Origin: Pseudomonas izuensis
GTDB taxonomy: Bacteria; Pseudomonadota; Gammaproteobacteria; Pseudomonadales; Pseudomonadaceae
Reading direction: 5' to 3'
Length of the DNA stretch: 64,000 nt
Assembly: GCF_009861505.1 (NCBI RefSeq)
Contig: NZ_WTFT01000012.1
Span: 299,043 to 363,042 of the forward strand
Shown: piece after piece, positions 1 to 8,263 of the stretch
Numbering within the stretch: position 1 is the stretch's first letter
Layout of the letters: each line of letters opens with the position of its first letter
Translations under genes and position numbers: made by a program
The notes under the pieces: generated by a model
Seen by the model: only the letters and a program-made list of their open reading frames with translations
What the model was told of the DNA's origin: nothing
The model's database searches: none

Positions 1-770
1 AAGCGGCCAAGGCTCCGGGTGGCACGCAGGCGGACTTGCCAATAGTCGTCACCCAAGGCTTCAACCAGCGCCGGCCCGGCATCAGCGTGACCAACCTTGC
101 CCAATGTGGTGGCGGCTTCTTCGCGCACTTGCCAGGCCTGATCCTGCAATGCCTGGCGCAATGCCGGCAGGACCTGTGCATCAGACGCCAGGCCCAATGC
201 CCCGGTGGCGGCGCGACGGACTTCGGTGTCCGGGTCATCACTGGCCAGGCTCGCCAAGGCCGGCAAGGCATCGAGCTGCTTGAGCCAGCCCAGTACGCCG
301 ACCGCTTCGCGCCGGACATTGGCGTCCCGGTCGCTCAGCGCCAACACGGCAGCCGGGGCCGCTTCGGCAAAGCGCAGTTCGCGCAAGGCCCGGAACGCGG
401 CGATGCGCACACTAACGTCGGCATCCCCGGTCCACGGCAGAATCACCCGTCCCGCTGCTTCGCTCTTGAGCAGACTGAGGCTTTGCGCGGCGGCGGCCCG
501 CACGGTGTCGCAAGGGTCGGTCAAGGCCTGGCACAGCGCCTCGACCACCGGTTCGTCCTCCCAGGCCTCCAGCAACCGCGCGGCTTCGGCGCGGACGTCG
601 GCGACCGGGTCTTGAGCCAGTCGATTGACCAGCCACAGCAGGCCCTCCGGTTCTTCCAGGTCCGCCAGTTCGATCAGTGCGATGCGGCGCACGCCGGCAT
701 CCTCATCGGTCAGGCGCGGTTGCAGGGCGAGAATGTCATCGTTATCGGTTACATCAAATAGTGAGGTCAT
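1..770 (-). CDS. HEAT-repeat protein (3' end outside window)
   Basis: About 256 codons are visible from an ATG at 770; the gene continues past base 1. The product is built of successive roughly 30-residue helical repeats of HEAT/PBS-lyase type, with recurring D-x-x-V-R-x-x-A cores such as DPVADVRAEAARLLEAW and DADVSVRIAAFRALREL. Such repeats form a right-handed scaffold for protein binding; no catalytic motif is seen. Its ATG overlaps the TGA of the upstream ABC ATPase gene (ATGA at 767-770), so it is translationally coupled and is the last visible member of the AprA-like/ABC operon. Its role there (chaperone or assembly factor for the Fe-S/flavin enzyme) is inference. Confidence 0.85.
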   Translation of the reverse strand, partial: MTSLFDVTDNDDILALQPRLTDEDAGVRRIALIELADLEEPEGLLWLVNRLAQDPVADVRAEAARLLEAWEDEPVVEALCQALTDPCDTVRAAAAQSLSLLKSEAAGRVILPWTGDADVSVRIAAFRALRELRFAEAAPAAVLALSDRDANVRREAVGVLGWLKQLDALPALASLASDDPDTEVRRAATGALGLASDAQVLPALRQALQDQAWQVREEAATTLGKVGHADAGPALVEALGDDYWQVRLRATRSLGR

Positions 771-1615
771 AGGGCAAATCGCGGCAGTTTGTTTTCTGGG
801 GGAAGTCCGAGAGGGTTCAGGCGCGGCAGCTGCCGACCCTCTTCGTGACGCAATAACTCGAGGCAGTGACGCTTCAAGCGGGAAAATTCGTGGCTCGTCA
901 CCAATTCAGTGGTACGGGGCCGGGGGAAATCCAGGCGCAGGTCTTCGATGATCCGGCCGGGACGCGGACTCATGACCAGCAGGCGATCGGCGAGGAACAG
1001 TGCTTCGTCGATGTCATGGGTAACGAACACCACGGTGGTGCGAATGCGCGACCAGATGTCCAGCAACAGCTCCTGCATGTTCAGGCGGGTCAAGGCATCG
1101 AGGGCACCGAAGGGCTCATCCATCAGCAACAGGCGTGGACGGTTGACCAGCACCCGGGCGATTTCCACTCGCTGCTGCATGCCGCCGGACAGTTGGTTCG
1201 GCCAGCGTTCGGCAAAGCCTTCGAGGCCGACCAGCGCGAGAATGTCGGAGGCCGCCTTGTGCCGTTCGGCTTTGCCGATGCCGCGCATTTTCAGGCCGAA
1301 GGCGACGTTGTCGCGCACCGTGTGCCAGGGGAACAACGTGTGTTGCTGGAACACCATGCCCCGTTGCGGTGACGGGCCCGACACCGGCACGCCATCAACC
1401 TTAAGGCTGCCAGTGCGCGGTTGCAGGTGACCGGCCAGGGCGCCGAGCAAAGTGGATTTACCGCACCCGGACGGCCCGAGAATGCACACGAATTGGCCCG
1501 GTTCGATCTGGCAATCGAGGCCCTGCACCGCTTCGAAAGCCGCGCTGCCCTCGCCCAGGCTGATCGACAAGTCGCGTATATCGATACGACCTTCAGGTTG
1601 TTGAAAGACGCTCAT
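767..1615 (-). CDS. ABC transporter ATPase, SsuB/TauB type
   Basis: 282-residue ATP-binding subunit of a nitrate/sulfonate/taurine-type importer. Walker A GPSGCGKST lies at about residues 47-55, followed by the Q-loop in VFQQHTLFPW, the signature LSGGMQQR, Walker B LLLMDEPFGALD and the switch His in FVTHD. The ATG at 1615 shares one base with the TGA of the permease (TGATG), so the start is firm; an in-frame extension to 1813 lies inside the permease and is not used. With the permease (1615-2397) and binding protein (2532-3938) it forms a complete importer. Substrate is inferred only from family and from the AprA-like redox partners encoded upstream: a sulfonate or other organosulfur compound. 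Confidence 0.92.
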   Translation of the reverse strand: MSVFQQPEGRIDIRDLSISLGEGSAAFEAVQGLDCQIEPGQFVCILGPSGCGKSTLLGALAGHLQPRTGSLKVDGVPVSGPSPQRGMVFQQHTLFPWHTVRDNVAFGLKMRGIGKAERHKAASDILALVGLEGFAERWPNQLSGGMQQRVEIARVLVNRPRLLLMDEPFGALDALTRLNMQELLLDIWSRIRTTVVFVTHDIDEALFLADRLLVMSPRPGRIIEDLRLDFPRPRTTELVTSHEFSRLKRHCLELLRHEEGRQLPRLNPLGLPPENKLPRFAL

Positions 1616-2397
1616 CAGACCTTTCCTCGTGGTCGATGCCAGGGCGTGAACAGCCCGCCCAGGCGTTTGATCAGCAGGCTGCTGCCCATTCCGAGTACGC
1701 CGATCAGCAACATGCCGACCACGATGTCGGGGTAGTTCTGGATGGTGTAGGACTCCCAGGTGTAGTAACCGATGCCGAACTGGCCGGAGATCATTTCCGC
1801 AGTCACCAGGCAAAACCAGGAAGTACCCATGCCGATGGCCAGCCCGGTGATGATGCTCGGCGCGGCGCCCGGCAAAATCACCTCCAGCAGCATGGCCCTG
1901 CGCCCTGCCCCGAGGCTTTTCGCCGAAGCGATCAGCCGTGGATCGACGCCTTCGACGCCATGCACGGTGTTGAGCAGGATCGGAAACAGCGCGCCGGTGA
2001 AGGTGATGAAGACCATCGACAGCTCGGACGACGGGAACATCAGGATCGCCAGGGGAATCCAGGCCACAGCCGGAATCGGGCGCAGCACCTCCAGTGGTGG
2101 CAGCAACAGATCTTCAGCCCATTTCGAGCGGCCGATGGCCAGGCCCAGGGCGACGCCGATGATCAGCGCCGCGAGGTAACCGGCGAATACCCGGCCGAGG
2201 CTGCTGCTCAGGTGCCGGGCGAGTTTGCCGGAGTCACCGAGGCCGAGCGCCGCCTCGATCACCGCCAGCGGTGTCGGCACGTTGGCGAAGGTCACCAGGC
2301 CGAGGTTCCAGTGGTGGCTGGCGGCGAGTTGCCAGAACAGCAGGCAGAGCAGCAGCGAGGTGGCTCTTGGAAGCCAGCGTAAACAGGATCCGTACAC
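1615..2397 (-). CDS. ABC transporter permease, SsuC/TauC type
   Basis: 260-residue inner-membrane permease with about six hydrophobic segments and the EAA-type loop of the BPD_transp_1 family (SLGAGRRAMLLEVILPGAAPSIITGLAIG). I chose GTG at 2397 because AGAGGAAG lies five to six bases upstream; a longer frame to 2457 would start inside the REP element at 2419-2512 and translate repeat DNA. It overlaps the ATPase gene by one base (TGATG). It forms the channel of the importer together with the ATPase and the binding protein encoded just upstream, from which it is separated by a REP hairpin that may lower its expression relative to the binding protein. Confidence 0.9.
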   Translation of the reverse strand: MYGSCLRWLPRATSLLLCLLFWQLAASHHWNLGLVTFANVPTPLAVIEAALGLGDSGKLARHLSSSLGRVFAGYLAALIIGVALGLAIGRSKWAEDLLLPPLEVLRPIPAVAWIPLAILMFPSSELSMVFITFTGALFPILLNTVHGVEGVDPRLIASAKSLGAGRRAMLLEVILPGAAPSIITGLAIGMGTSWFCLVTAEMISGQFGIGYYTWESYTIQNYPDIVVGMLLIGVLGMGSSLLIKRLGGLFTPWHRPRGKV

Positions 2398-2418
2398 AAT
2401 TCTTCCTCTCAACCCATA

Positions 2419-2512
2419 CCTGTAGGAGCCGGCTTGCTGGCGAATGCGATTTGACATTCAACATTGATGCTGGCTGGTCAGACGTCTTCGCCGGCAAGCC
2501 GGCTCCTACAGG
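2419..2512. repeat. REP-like inverted repeat
   Basis: CCTGTAGGAGCCGGCTTGC on the left is mirrored by GCAAGCCGGCTCCTACAGG on the right around a loop of about 55 bases. It lies between the binding-protein and permease genes, where such hairpins commonly protect upstream mRNA and attenuate downstream expression. Confidence 0.9.
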
Positions 2513-2531
2513 GAATTTCGGTGTTCCGGGA

Positions 2532-3938
2532 TTAGCGGACCGCCACGGCTTGTGCGGTGGCATCGGTGAAATCGAACACCTTGCCACCCTGCGCCGACGC
2601 GAACTGCTGGGCCTGGCCCTTCAACAGGAACGCGCTGAGCCGCCCTTTCGCATCACTGGCAAACCACGCCTGATCCGCCAGCAACTTGATCCCGCTGTCG
2701 CTCGCCTGGGCATACACCGCGCGGATGCTCTTGCCTTCCTGCTTGAGACTGGCCAGTGCAGTGAACGCCGACTCTGCCGAGGCGTACTGGCGGACTTTCG
2801 GCTCGCCGCGCACCCAGATTTCCGCCACATGGTTGAAGTCGGTGATGGCTTTGCCGCTCGATGCATCCACTGCCTTGAGCGGCGACTGCGCGTAGTTGGC
2901 CAACTGCGCCGTGTAGTCCAGGTTCGACGCCTTGAACGCGGCGCGGATGTACTGATCATCGATAAAGGTATTCAGATCGAGCCCGCGATCGGCCTTCTTC
3001 AACAACTTGAGCGTATCGATGGCAGTACCGACGGCCTGGCGGTATTCGGGTTTCCAGGTGAGGTCGCGGGTTTGCACGCCCAGCGGACCGTGGAACAGGT
3101 AGTTGACCTCGGCATCGACCCCGGTGACCTTGGCGATCAGTTCGCTGTACTTCTCCGGTTCGGCAGCGAGCAACTGGTTGGCTTCGAGGCTGGCGCGCAG
3201 GTAGGCGACGACGATTTCCGGGTACTTTTTCGCGTAGCCCTGATCGACCAGCGCACCGTGGAAGGTCGGCGCGCCGGCCTGGGAACCGTCGTAGATCTTG
3301 CGGGCGAAACCACGGCTCGGGAACAGTTCGGCAAACGGCACGAAGTCGGCGTGGGCATCGATCTTGCCGGCCTGCAACGCGGACCCGGCGACTTCTGGCG
3401 GCTGGGCGATGATGTTTACATCTTTCTGCGGATCCCAGCCCTGGGCCGCCACGGCCCGCAGCAACATGCCATGGGCGGTGGACGCGAATGGCACGGAAAT
3501 GGTCTTGCCCTTGAGCTCGGCCAGCGACTGCACGCCCGAGGCACTCGGTACCACGATGCCGTTGCCACTGCCCTGGGTGCTGCCCGACAGCACGCTGATG
3601 AACAGGCTGTGCTTGCCTGCCGCCTCGAACGCCACGCCGTTGAACGAGCCCGGGAAATCAGCCATGGCGCCGAAGTCGAGCTTGCCGGCAACCATCTCGT
3701 TGGTCAGCGGTGCGCCGCTGGTGAAGTTCTTCCACTGCACATCGTATTGGGCGTCCTTGTACTGGCCGTCGTGGGGCAGGTATTTGTCCAGCAGGCCCAG
3801 CTCGCGGATCAACAGACCGCCGGCGGCACAGTTGATGGTGGTGTCCTGGGTGCCGATAGCGATGCGGATGGTTTCGGCCGAGGCCGACAGAGTGAAGGAG
3901 GCCAGTACCAGACCGGCTAACGTTGCACGCAATAACAT
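2532..3938 (-). CDS. ABC transporter substrate-binding protein (NitT/SsuA-like, long form)
   Basis: 468-residue periplasmic binding protein. ATG at 3938 is preceded by AGGGGAT and starts a clear signal peptide (MLLRATLAGLVLASFTLSASA, cleavage after ASA). The mature part begins ETIRIAIGTQDTTINC and has the two-lobed NMT1/THI5-like layout (GGLLIRELGLLDKYLP, LDFGAMADFPGSF, LKGKTISVPFASTAHGMLLRA). It is longer than the usual 310-340 residues of SsuA/TauA, with an extra C-terminal portion ending in DFTDATAQAVAVR. It follows the ferredoxin gene and precedes the permease and ATPase, so it delivers the substrate of this operon. The arrangement flavoprotein-ferredoxin-binding protein recalls asfABC of aromatic sulfonate use in P. 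putida S-313 (from memory, unverified). Confidence 0.88.
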   Translation of the reverse strand: MLLRATLAGLVLASFTLSASAETIRIAIGTQDTTINCAAGGLLIRELGLLDKYLPHDGQYKDAQYDVQWKNFTSGAPLTNEMVAGKLDFGAMADFPGSFNGVAFEAAGKHSLFISVLSGSTQGSGNGIVVPSASGVQSLAELKGKTISVPFASTAHGMLLRAVAAQGWDPQKDVNIIAQPPEVAGSALQAGKIDAHADFVPFAELFPSRGFARKIYDGSQAGAPTFHGALVDQGYAKKYPEIVVAYLRASLEANQLLAAEPEKYSELIAKVTGVDAEVNYLFHGPLGVQTRDLTWKPEYRQAVGTAIDTLKLLKKADRGLDLNTFIDDQYIRAAFKASNLDYTAQLANYAQSPLKAVDASSGKAITDFNHVAEIWVRGEPKVRQYASAESAFTALASLKQEGKSIRAVYAQASDSGIKLLADQAWFASDAKGRLSAFLLKGQAQQFASAQGGKVFDFTDATAQAVAVR

Positions 3939-4069
3939 GGTAGATCCCCTCGAATCATTTATAGGAAGTTCGTCTCCGCCACGATCAGGGCGTGGTGGGA
4001 AACGAGGGGTGTTTTGAAGCGGGCGTCCGGGGGTGGCCGGATGGCGTTTTTGAGTTGTCACAAACCCAA

Positions 4070-4158
4070 TGTAGGAGTGAGCCTGCTCGCGATAGCGATG
4101 GCACATCCAACATCTCATTGCCTGACCCACCGCTATCGCGAGCAGGCTCACTCCTACA
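4070..4158. repeat. REP-like inverted repeat
   Basis: TGTAGGAGTGAGCCTGCTCG at the left end is mirrored by CGAGCAGGCTCACTCCTACA at the right end, with GATAGCGATGG/CCGCTATCG extending the stem. It sits between the ferredoxin and binding-protein genes of the same operon. Confidence 0.9.
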
Positions 4159-4169
4159 GAGATTGCGTT

Positions 4170-4415
4170 TCAGCGCAGCAGGTACGGGATATCCACTTTC
4201 ACCGCACCCGTCGGGCAGTCCTTTTCACAGGGCATGCAATACCAGCATTCGTCGAAGGCCATGTAGGCCTTTTGCGTGGCCGGGTTGATCGCCAGCAAGT
4301 CCATCGGGCACACGTCGACGCACACGGTGCAGCCTTTGTGGGCGATGCAAAGGTCCTCGTCGACCGTGACCGGTGCGTTGGAGCGGAAGAAGATTTCCTG
4401 GGGTTGATAAGCCAT
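4170..4415 (-). CDS. 2[4Fe-4S] ferredoxin, AprB-like
   Basis: 80-residue bicluster ferredoxin. Two cysteine sets are visible: C-IAHKG-C-TV-C-VDV-CP near residue 20 and C-WY-C-MP-C-EKD-CP near residue 55, the pattern of the AprB/ferredoxin family, though it is about half the size of true AprB because it lacks the C-terminal tail. The ATG at 4415 gives the MAYQPQ start; AGAGAGACC lies upstream. It is 26 bases after the AprA-like flavoprotein gene and almost surely passes electrons to or from it. True sulfate-reducer APS reductase is unlikely here since no other dissimilatory sulfur genes are present; a reductive or desulfonation role is more likely. Confidence 0.9.
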   Translation of the reverse strand: MAYQPQEIFFRSNAPVTVDEDLCIAHKGCTVCVDVCPMDLLAINPATQKAYMAFDECWYCMPCEKDCPTGAVKVDIPYLLR

Positions 4416-4441
4416 GTCTGGTCTCTCTTTGTCTGGCGGCA

Positions 4442-6172
4442 TCAAGCCGCGTCGGCACCGACCCGCAATCGGTCGTAGGCCTGCATTTCATCGGCATCCA
4501 GCGGGATGATGTAAGGCTCGACGGGTTTCTTGAAGCTGGTCATCACGCCGTTTTCGTCCTTCTTCAGGTGGCAATGGCAGAACCACTCGCTGTCATTGCG
4601 TTGCGGATGGTCAACGCGATAGTGGTAAAGCCCCCAGCGGCTTTCGGCACGGAACAACGAAGCGCGGGCGGCCATTTCGGCGCAGTCGCGGATCATGCTG
4701 ACTTCCATGGCGCGCATCAGTTCGTGGGCGTTGTGCGCCTTGATCTGGTCGAGGTCGCGCTGGATATCGCTGAAGCGTTGCAGGCCGATTTGCATCTTCT
4801 TGGTCACTTTCGGCGGTTGCAGGTAGTCGTTAACGAAGCGCCGCAGCTTGTATTCGACCTGGGCCGGTGGCAGGCCGTGCTCACGGTCCAGCGGTGCGTA
4901 GACCCGTTGTTTTTCTGTTTCGATTTGCTGGGTGTCCAGTGCCGAGAACTCACGACCGGCGACAAAGTCCGCCGCGTTGGTTCCGGCAAACCAGCCGTAG
5001 GTGAATGCGCCGAGCATGTAGTTGTGCGGCACCGCGGCCATGTCACCGGCCGAATACAAACCCTTGACCGAGGTCTCGGCCTTCTCGTTGACCCACACCC
5101 CGGACGCCGAATGACCGCTGCAAAAACCGATCTCGGAGATGTGCATCTCGACCATCTGCGTGCGGTAATCGGTGCCGCGATTGGCGTGGAACTGGCCACG
5201 ACTGGGACGTTCGTTGCTGTGCAGGATCTGCTCGATGTTCTGGATGGTTTCCTCGGCCAGGTGATCGAGCTTGAGGAACACCGGGCCGTTGCCGCTTTCC
5301 AGTTCCTGGTGGAACTCCCACATCATCTGGCCACTCCAGTAATCGCACTCGATGAAGCGTTCGCCCTTGTTGTTGGCGGTGTAGCCACCCAGGGGACCGG
5401 TGACGTAGGCGCAGGCCGGACCGTTGTAATCCTTGATCAGCGGGTTGATCTGGAAGCATTCCAGGTTCGCCAGTTCGGCCCCGGCGTGATAAGCCATGGC
5501 GTAGCCGTCGCCGGCATTGGTCGGGTTTTCGTAGGTGCCCATCAGGTAACCCGAAGACGGCAGGCCCAGACGTCCGGCGGCGCCGCAGGCGAGGATCACC
5601 GCCTTGGCCTTGATCACATGGAAGTCGGCGGTGCGGCAATCGAAACCCATTACACCGTTGACCGCGCCCTCTTCGTCCGTCAGCAAACGGGTGCAGACCA
5701 GTCGATTAGTGATGCTGACCCGCGCCCGCTTCAACTGGCGGTACAGGACTTTCTTGATGTCGTGGCCTTCCGGCATCGGCAGCACATAGGCACCCATGTG
5801 ATGGACTTTCTTCACCGCGTAGTCGCCGGTCTCATCCTTCTCGAACTTCACGCCCCAGCGGTCCAGTTGCTCGATCGTTTCGAAGCTGTGGGTGGCGTAG
5901 GCATACACCGCGGCCTGATTGACGATGCCGTCGTTGGCGATGGTGATTTCCTTGGTGTACTGCTCCGGCGTGGAATGGCCGGGAATGATCGCGTTGTTCA
6001 GGCCGTCCATGCCCATGCTGATCGCGCCGCTGCGTTTGACGTTGGCCTTGTCGATCAACAGTACCCGCAGATCGCGGTTGCGTTCCTTGGCCTTGATCGC
6101 CGCCATGGGCCCGGCCGTGCCACCGCCGATCACGACGATGTCGTATTCCTGCTCCAGAGTTTTTCGACTCAT
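4442..6172 (-). CDS. AprA-like FAD flavoprotein (fumarate reductase/APS reductase superfamily)
   Basis: 576-residue flavoprotein. The FAD Rossmann motif VVIGGGTAGPMAA is at residues 13-25. The stretch RSGAISMGMDGLNN, the later HMGAYVLPMPEGHD and C-terminal VSMIRDCAEMAARASLFR/ESRWGLYHYR segments match AprA rather than succinate dehydrogenase (no covalent-FAD His motif evident). The start ATG overlaps the TGA of the GntR gene (ATGA, 6169-6172). The downstream ferredoxin is AprB-like. In P. putida S-313 the asfA product, needed for arylsulfonate desulfonation, is to my recollection a reductase in the same kind of neighbourhood; I infer a similar redox role with a transported organosulfur substrate, but another substrate is possible. 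Confidence 0.85.
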   Translation of the reverse strand: MSRKTLEQEYDIVVIGGGTAGPMAAIKAKERNRDLRVLLIDKANVKRSGAISMGMDGLNNAIIPGHSTPEQYTKEITIANDGIVNQAAVYAYATHSFETIEQLDRWGVKFEKDETGDYAVKKVHHMGAYVLPMPEGHDIKKVLYRQLKRARVSITNRLVCTRLLTDEEGAVNGVMGFDCRTADFHVIKAKAVILACGAAGRLGLPSSGYLMGTYENPTNAGDGYAMAYHAGAELANLECFQINPLIKDYNGPACAYVTGPLGGYTANNKGERFIECDYWSGQMMWEFHQELESGNGPVFLKLDHLAEETIQNIEQILHSNERPSRGQFHANRGTDYRTQMVEMHISEIGFCSGHSASGVWVNEKAETSVKGLYSAGDMAAVPHNYMLGAFTYGWFAGTNAADFVAGREFSALDTQQIETEKQRVYAPLDREHGLPPAQVEYKLRRFVNDYLQPPKVTKKMQIGLQRFSDIQRDLDQIKAHNAHELMRAMEVSMIRDCAEMAARASLFRAESRWGLYHYRVDHPQRNDSEWFCHCHLKKDENGVMTSFKKPVEPYIIPLDADEMQAYDRLRVGADAA

Positions 6173-6921
6173 GCCTGTGCCCCTTTTTGCCGGTCGATCC
6201 GCAGGCGGTACTGGAAGGCATCGCCACGGTAGTAAAGGTGTTCGAAGTCCAGCGGCTGGCCGTCAGCGTCGTGGGTCAGGCGCTCGATGCGCATGATCGG
6301 CGAACCGGGTTCGACGTTCAGCGCCTGGGTCAGGTCGCTGTCGGCCAACACCGCATCAATGGCCAGGTCGGCGTGACCGAGGGCCAGGCCGCAGTCGTTT
6401 TCGAGGATCAGGAAGATGTCGCGGGTCACCAGATCAGCCTTCTCCAGCCGCTCGCCGATGGCCTTGGGCAGGTAGGTGATTTCCAGCGAAATCGGCTCGC
6501 GGTTGATCAGGCGAACCCGCTTGATCTGCGCCACGGTCTCGCCCTCGGCGACCTGCAAACGCTCGGCGATCAGCTTGTCGGCGGCGATGAATTTGAAGCT
6601 GCGCAGGCGGTTGATCACCTCATAGCCGCGTCCGGTCATGGACTCGGCCAGGCCTTGCAGCGTGCTGACGTTCTGGAAGGTTTTGGGCTTGGCGACAAAG
6701 GTGCCCTTGCCGTGGATCTTGAAGATCAGCCCTTCCTTCTGCAGATCGCCGAGCGCCTGGCGCACGGTGATGCGGCTGACCTTGAACAGCGCGCCCAGCT
6801 CGCTTTCGGAAGGCATCTGACTGTCTTGCGGGTATTCGCCGTCGAGGATGCGTGTGCGCAGTACGTCTCGCAGCTGGGTGTGCAACGGAACGCTACTGAG
6901 AGAAAGAACGTTATCGGTCAT
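6169..6921 (-). CDS. GntR/HutC-family transcriptional regulator
   Basis: 250-residue regulator. An N-terminal winged helix (LRTRILDGEYPQDSQMPSESELGALFKVSRITVRQALGDLQKEGLIFKIHGKGTFV, residues about 20-78) is followed by a UTRA effector domain (SLEITYLPKAIGERL ... IMRIERLTHDADGQPLDFEHLYYRGDAFQYRLRI). It is the first gene of the AprA-like/ABC operon and overlaps the flavoprotein gene by four bases, so it is autoregulated with the operon. A dyad at 6934-6951, 13 bases upstream of its ATG, is the obvious operator. The effector is probably the transported substrate or a breakdown product. Confidence 0.92.
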   Translation of the reverse strand: MTDNVLSLSSVPLHTQLRDVLRTRILDGEYPQDSQMPSESELGALFKVSRITVRQALGDLQKEGLIFKIHGKGTFVAKPKTFQNVSTLQGLAESMTGRGYEVINRLRSFKFIAADKLIAERLQVAEGETVAQIKRVRLINREPISLEITYLPKAIGERLEKADLVTRDIFLILENDCGLALGHADLAIDAVLADSDLTQALNVEPGSPIMRIERLTHDADGQPLDFEHLYYRGDAFQYRLRIDRQKGAQA

Positions 6922-6933
6922 CTGGAATCACTT

Positions 6934-6951
6934 GTCATAACGAGTTATGAC
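6934..6951. promoter_or_regulatory. Candidate GntR operator
   Basis: Perfect 8-bp arms GTCATAAC and GTTATGAC separated by GA, placed 13-30 bases upstream of the gntR start codon. Size and symmetry suit a HutC-type dimer; binding has not been shown. Confidence 0.65.
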
Positions 6952-7009
6952 GTGATCTTAAAGTTCTAACGACAGGCTTGAGAAATATTGTTTGAGCATA
7001 AGGTTAGAT

Positions 7010-7094
7010 TGTAGGAGCTGGCTTGCCAGCGAAAGCAATCTTGAGCCTCGCATCGCCAATCAGCACGCCTTCGCCGGCAAGCCGGCTCCTACAG
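7010..7094. repeat. REP-like inverted repeat, tandem copy A
   Basis: TGTAGGAGCTGGCTTGCCAGCG at left is mirrored by CGCCGGCAAGCCGGCTCCTACA at right. It differs from copy B (7135-7219) at only six of 85 positions. The 310-base interval between gntR (6921) and the DyP gene (7232) holds the GntR operator and these two copies and no gene. Confidence 0.9.
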
Positions 7095-7134
7095 GTGTTG
7101 CGTCAGCCGCAGATTGTTCAGCCACCCCGGCCAT

Positions 7135-7219
7135 TGTAGGAGCTGGCTTGCCAGCGAAGACAGCCTCGAGCCTTGCATCGCCAATCAGCACGCCTTCGCC
7201 GGCAAGCCGGCTCCTACAG
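7135..7219. repeat. REP-like inverted repeat, tandem copy B
   Basis: Second 85-base copy in the same orientation, starting 125 bases after copy A. It ends 12 bases before the stop codon of the DyP peroxidase gene and may form its 3' mRNA hairpin. Confidence 0.9.
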
Positions 7220-7231
7220 ATTCAATTCAGG

Positions 7232-8119
7232 TCAGCCAATGCGCAGGGCGCGCAGGTCCAGCTGGCCATCTTTGAGCGGCGGGCACCAGTAGTAGCCACC
7301 GGTGATCGGTCGGCTGATACGGTACAGACCGTCGGTGATGCCGTCTTCCAGACCGCTCATGCGCCGCAGCTGGACTTCAAAGGCGTCGAGGGAAAAACCG
7401 AAGGCCAGGAACATCAGGCCAGCGCGGTCGTCTTCGATCCATGGCATCGAACGACGGACGATAAAGGCTTCAGGTGAAAAGCTCTCCTGTGCGGTGCGTT
7501 TGACGTGGGCCGAGATCGGGGCGTCATCGAGTTCTTCGTTGTCGCTCAAGCGCCGGCCCATGATGTCGTCCGTTTCATGGGACGGCATCCCGTGGAAACG
7601 CTTCAGATCATGTTGCCACTGCTGGATCGCGGCAAAACTGCCACCGACCGTGCCTTCAACACCCTCGCCCACCAGCGCCGCAGCCGCAGCAGCTTCGTCG
7701 CGGGGGTTTTCAGTGCCGTCTTCGTAGCCGGTCAGGTCATGGCCGTCGCGGTGGCGGAAGCCTTCGGTCACCTGGACCAGGCGCAGGGCCGGGGCCAATG
7801 CGGCGGCAAGAGCGTTGCTGCGATTGAGCAGTTCGCCACGGTCGGTACCGTGCAGCCAGCACCACAGCGCGTGTTGCGTCGACGGGTTATCCACGCCCAC
7901 GCCGGTCAGTGCCGGGAACGGCCGTAGCCCTTCAATATTGCCATCGAGCGCCTTGACCAGGGATTCACCGAAACCGACCACCGCCGACTTGCCGTCCACC
8001 TGTTGCACCAACTTGTCGAGTGCGGCCGGCAGATCGGCAACGGATTCGAGGGCGAAGAACATATGGCGGGCGTGAGGCGGAACAGGGGTGGCGAGAATGC
8101 CCGGCTGGTAGTGACTCAT
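7232..8119 (-). CDS. DyP-type haem peroxidase
   Basis: 295-residue dye-decolourising peroxidase, probably cytosolic because no signal peptide is seen. The family hallmark GxxDG is present as GYEDGTENP (residues 131-139, D134 distal acid), the likely proximal haem ligand is H205 in PISAHVKRT, and the distal Arg lies in VRRSMPW. The length fits the bacterial YfeX-like (B/P) class. ATG at 8119 has AAGGAG six bases upstream; a longer frame to 8350 would run into the REP at 8264. It oxidises phenolics, dyes or porphyrinogens with hydrogen peroxide. It stands alone and no encapsulin gene or encapsulin-targeting tail is seen. Confidence 0.93.
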   Translation of the reverse strand: MSHYQPGILATPVPPHARHMFFALESVADLPAALDKLVQQVDGKSAVVGFGESLVKALDGNIEGLRPFPALTGVGVDNPSTQHALWCWLHGTDRGELLNRSNALAAALAPALRLVQVTEGFRHRDGHDLTGYEDGTENPRDEAAAAAALVGEGVEGTVGGSFAAIQQWQHDLKRFHGMPSHETDDIMGRRLSDNEELDDAPISAHVKRTAQESFSPEAFIVRRSMPWIEDDRAGLMFLAFGFSLDAFEVQLRRMSGLEDGITDGLYRISRPITGGYYWCPPLKDGQLDLRALRIG

Positions 8120-8263
8120 GTGAACTCCTTCAGAAAGAACACGAAGTTTAACCGCAGCACCGATGGTTGTGTGCGGCGAGGTCAAAGATTGCGGTCTACG
8201 CTTGAGACACAAGATCCAGACCCTCAACCCCTCTACTCTGCCTATTAGCGCCGCAAATCCTAC

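Noticed and set aside
2271..3920. Long open frame (549 codons) on the plus strand opposite the ABC binding protein
   Set aside because: Antisense frame caused by high-GC codon use; low-complexity residue pattern, no family motif, and the minus strand carries a clear gene.
4170..6172. True dissimilatory APS reductase (aprBA)
   Set aside because: Ferredoxin is half the AprB length, gene order and context (ABC importer, GntR) differ, and no sat, dsr or qmo genes are present.
4373..6232. Plus-strand frame of 619 codons opposite the AprA-like gene
   Set aside because: Same antisense effect; the minus-strand flavoprotein has complete motifs.
7010..7219. CRISPR-like repeat pair
   Set aside because: Only two copies, 85 bases long and themselves palindromic; no spacer array or cas genes. 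These are REP elements.
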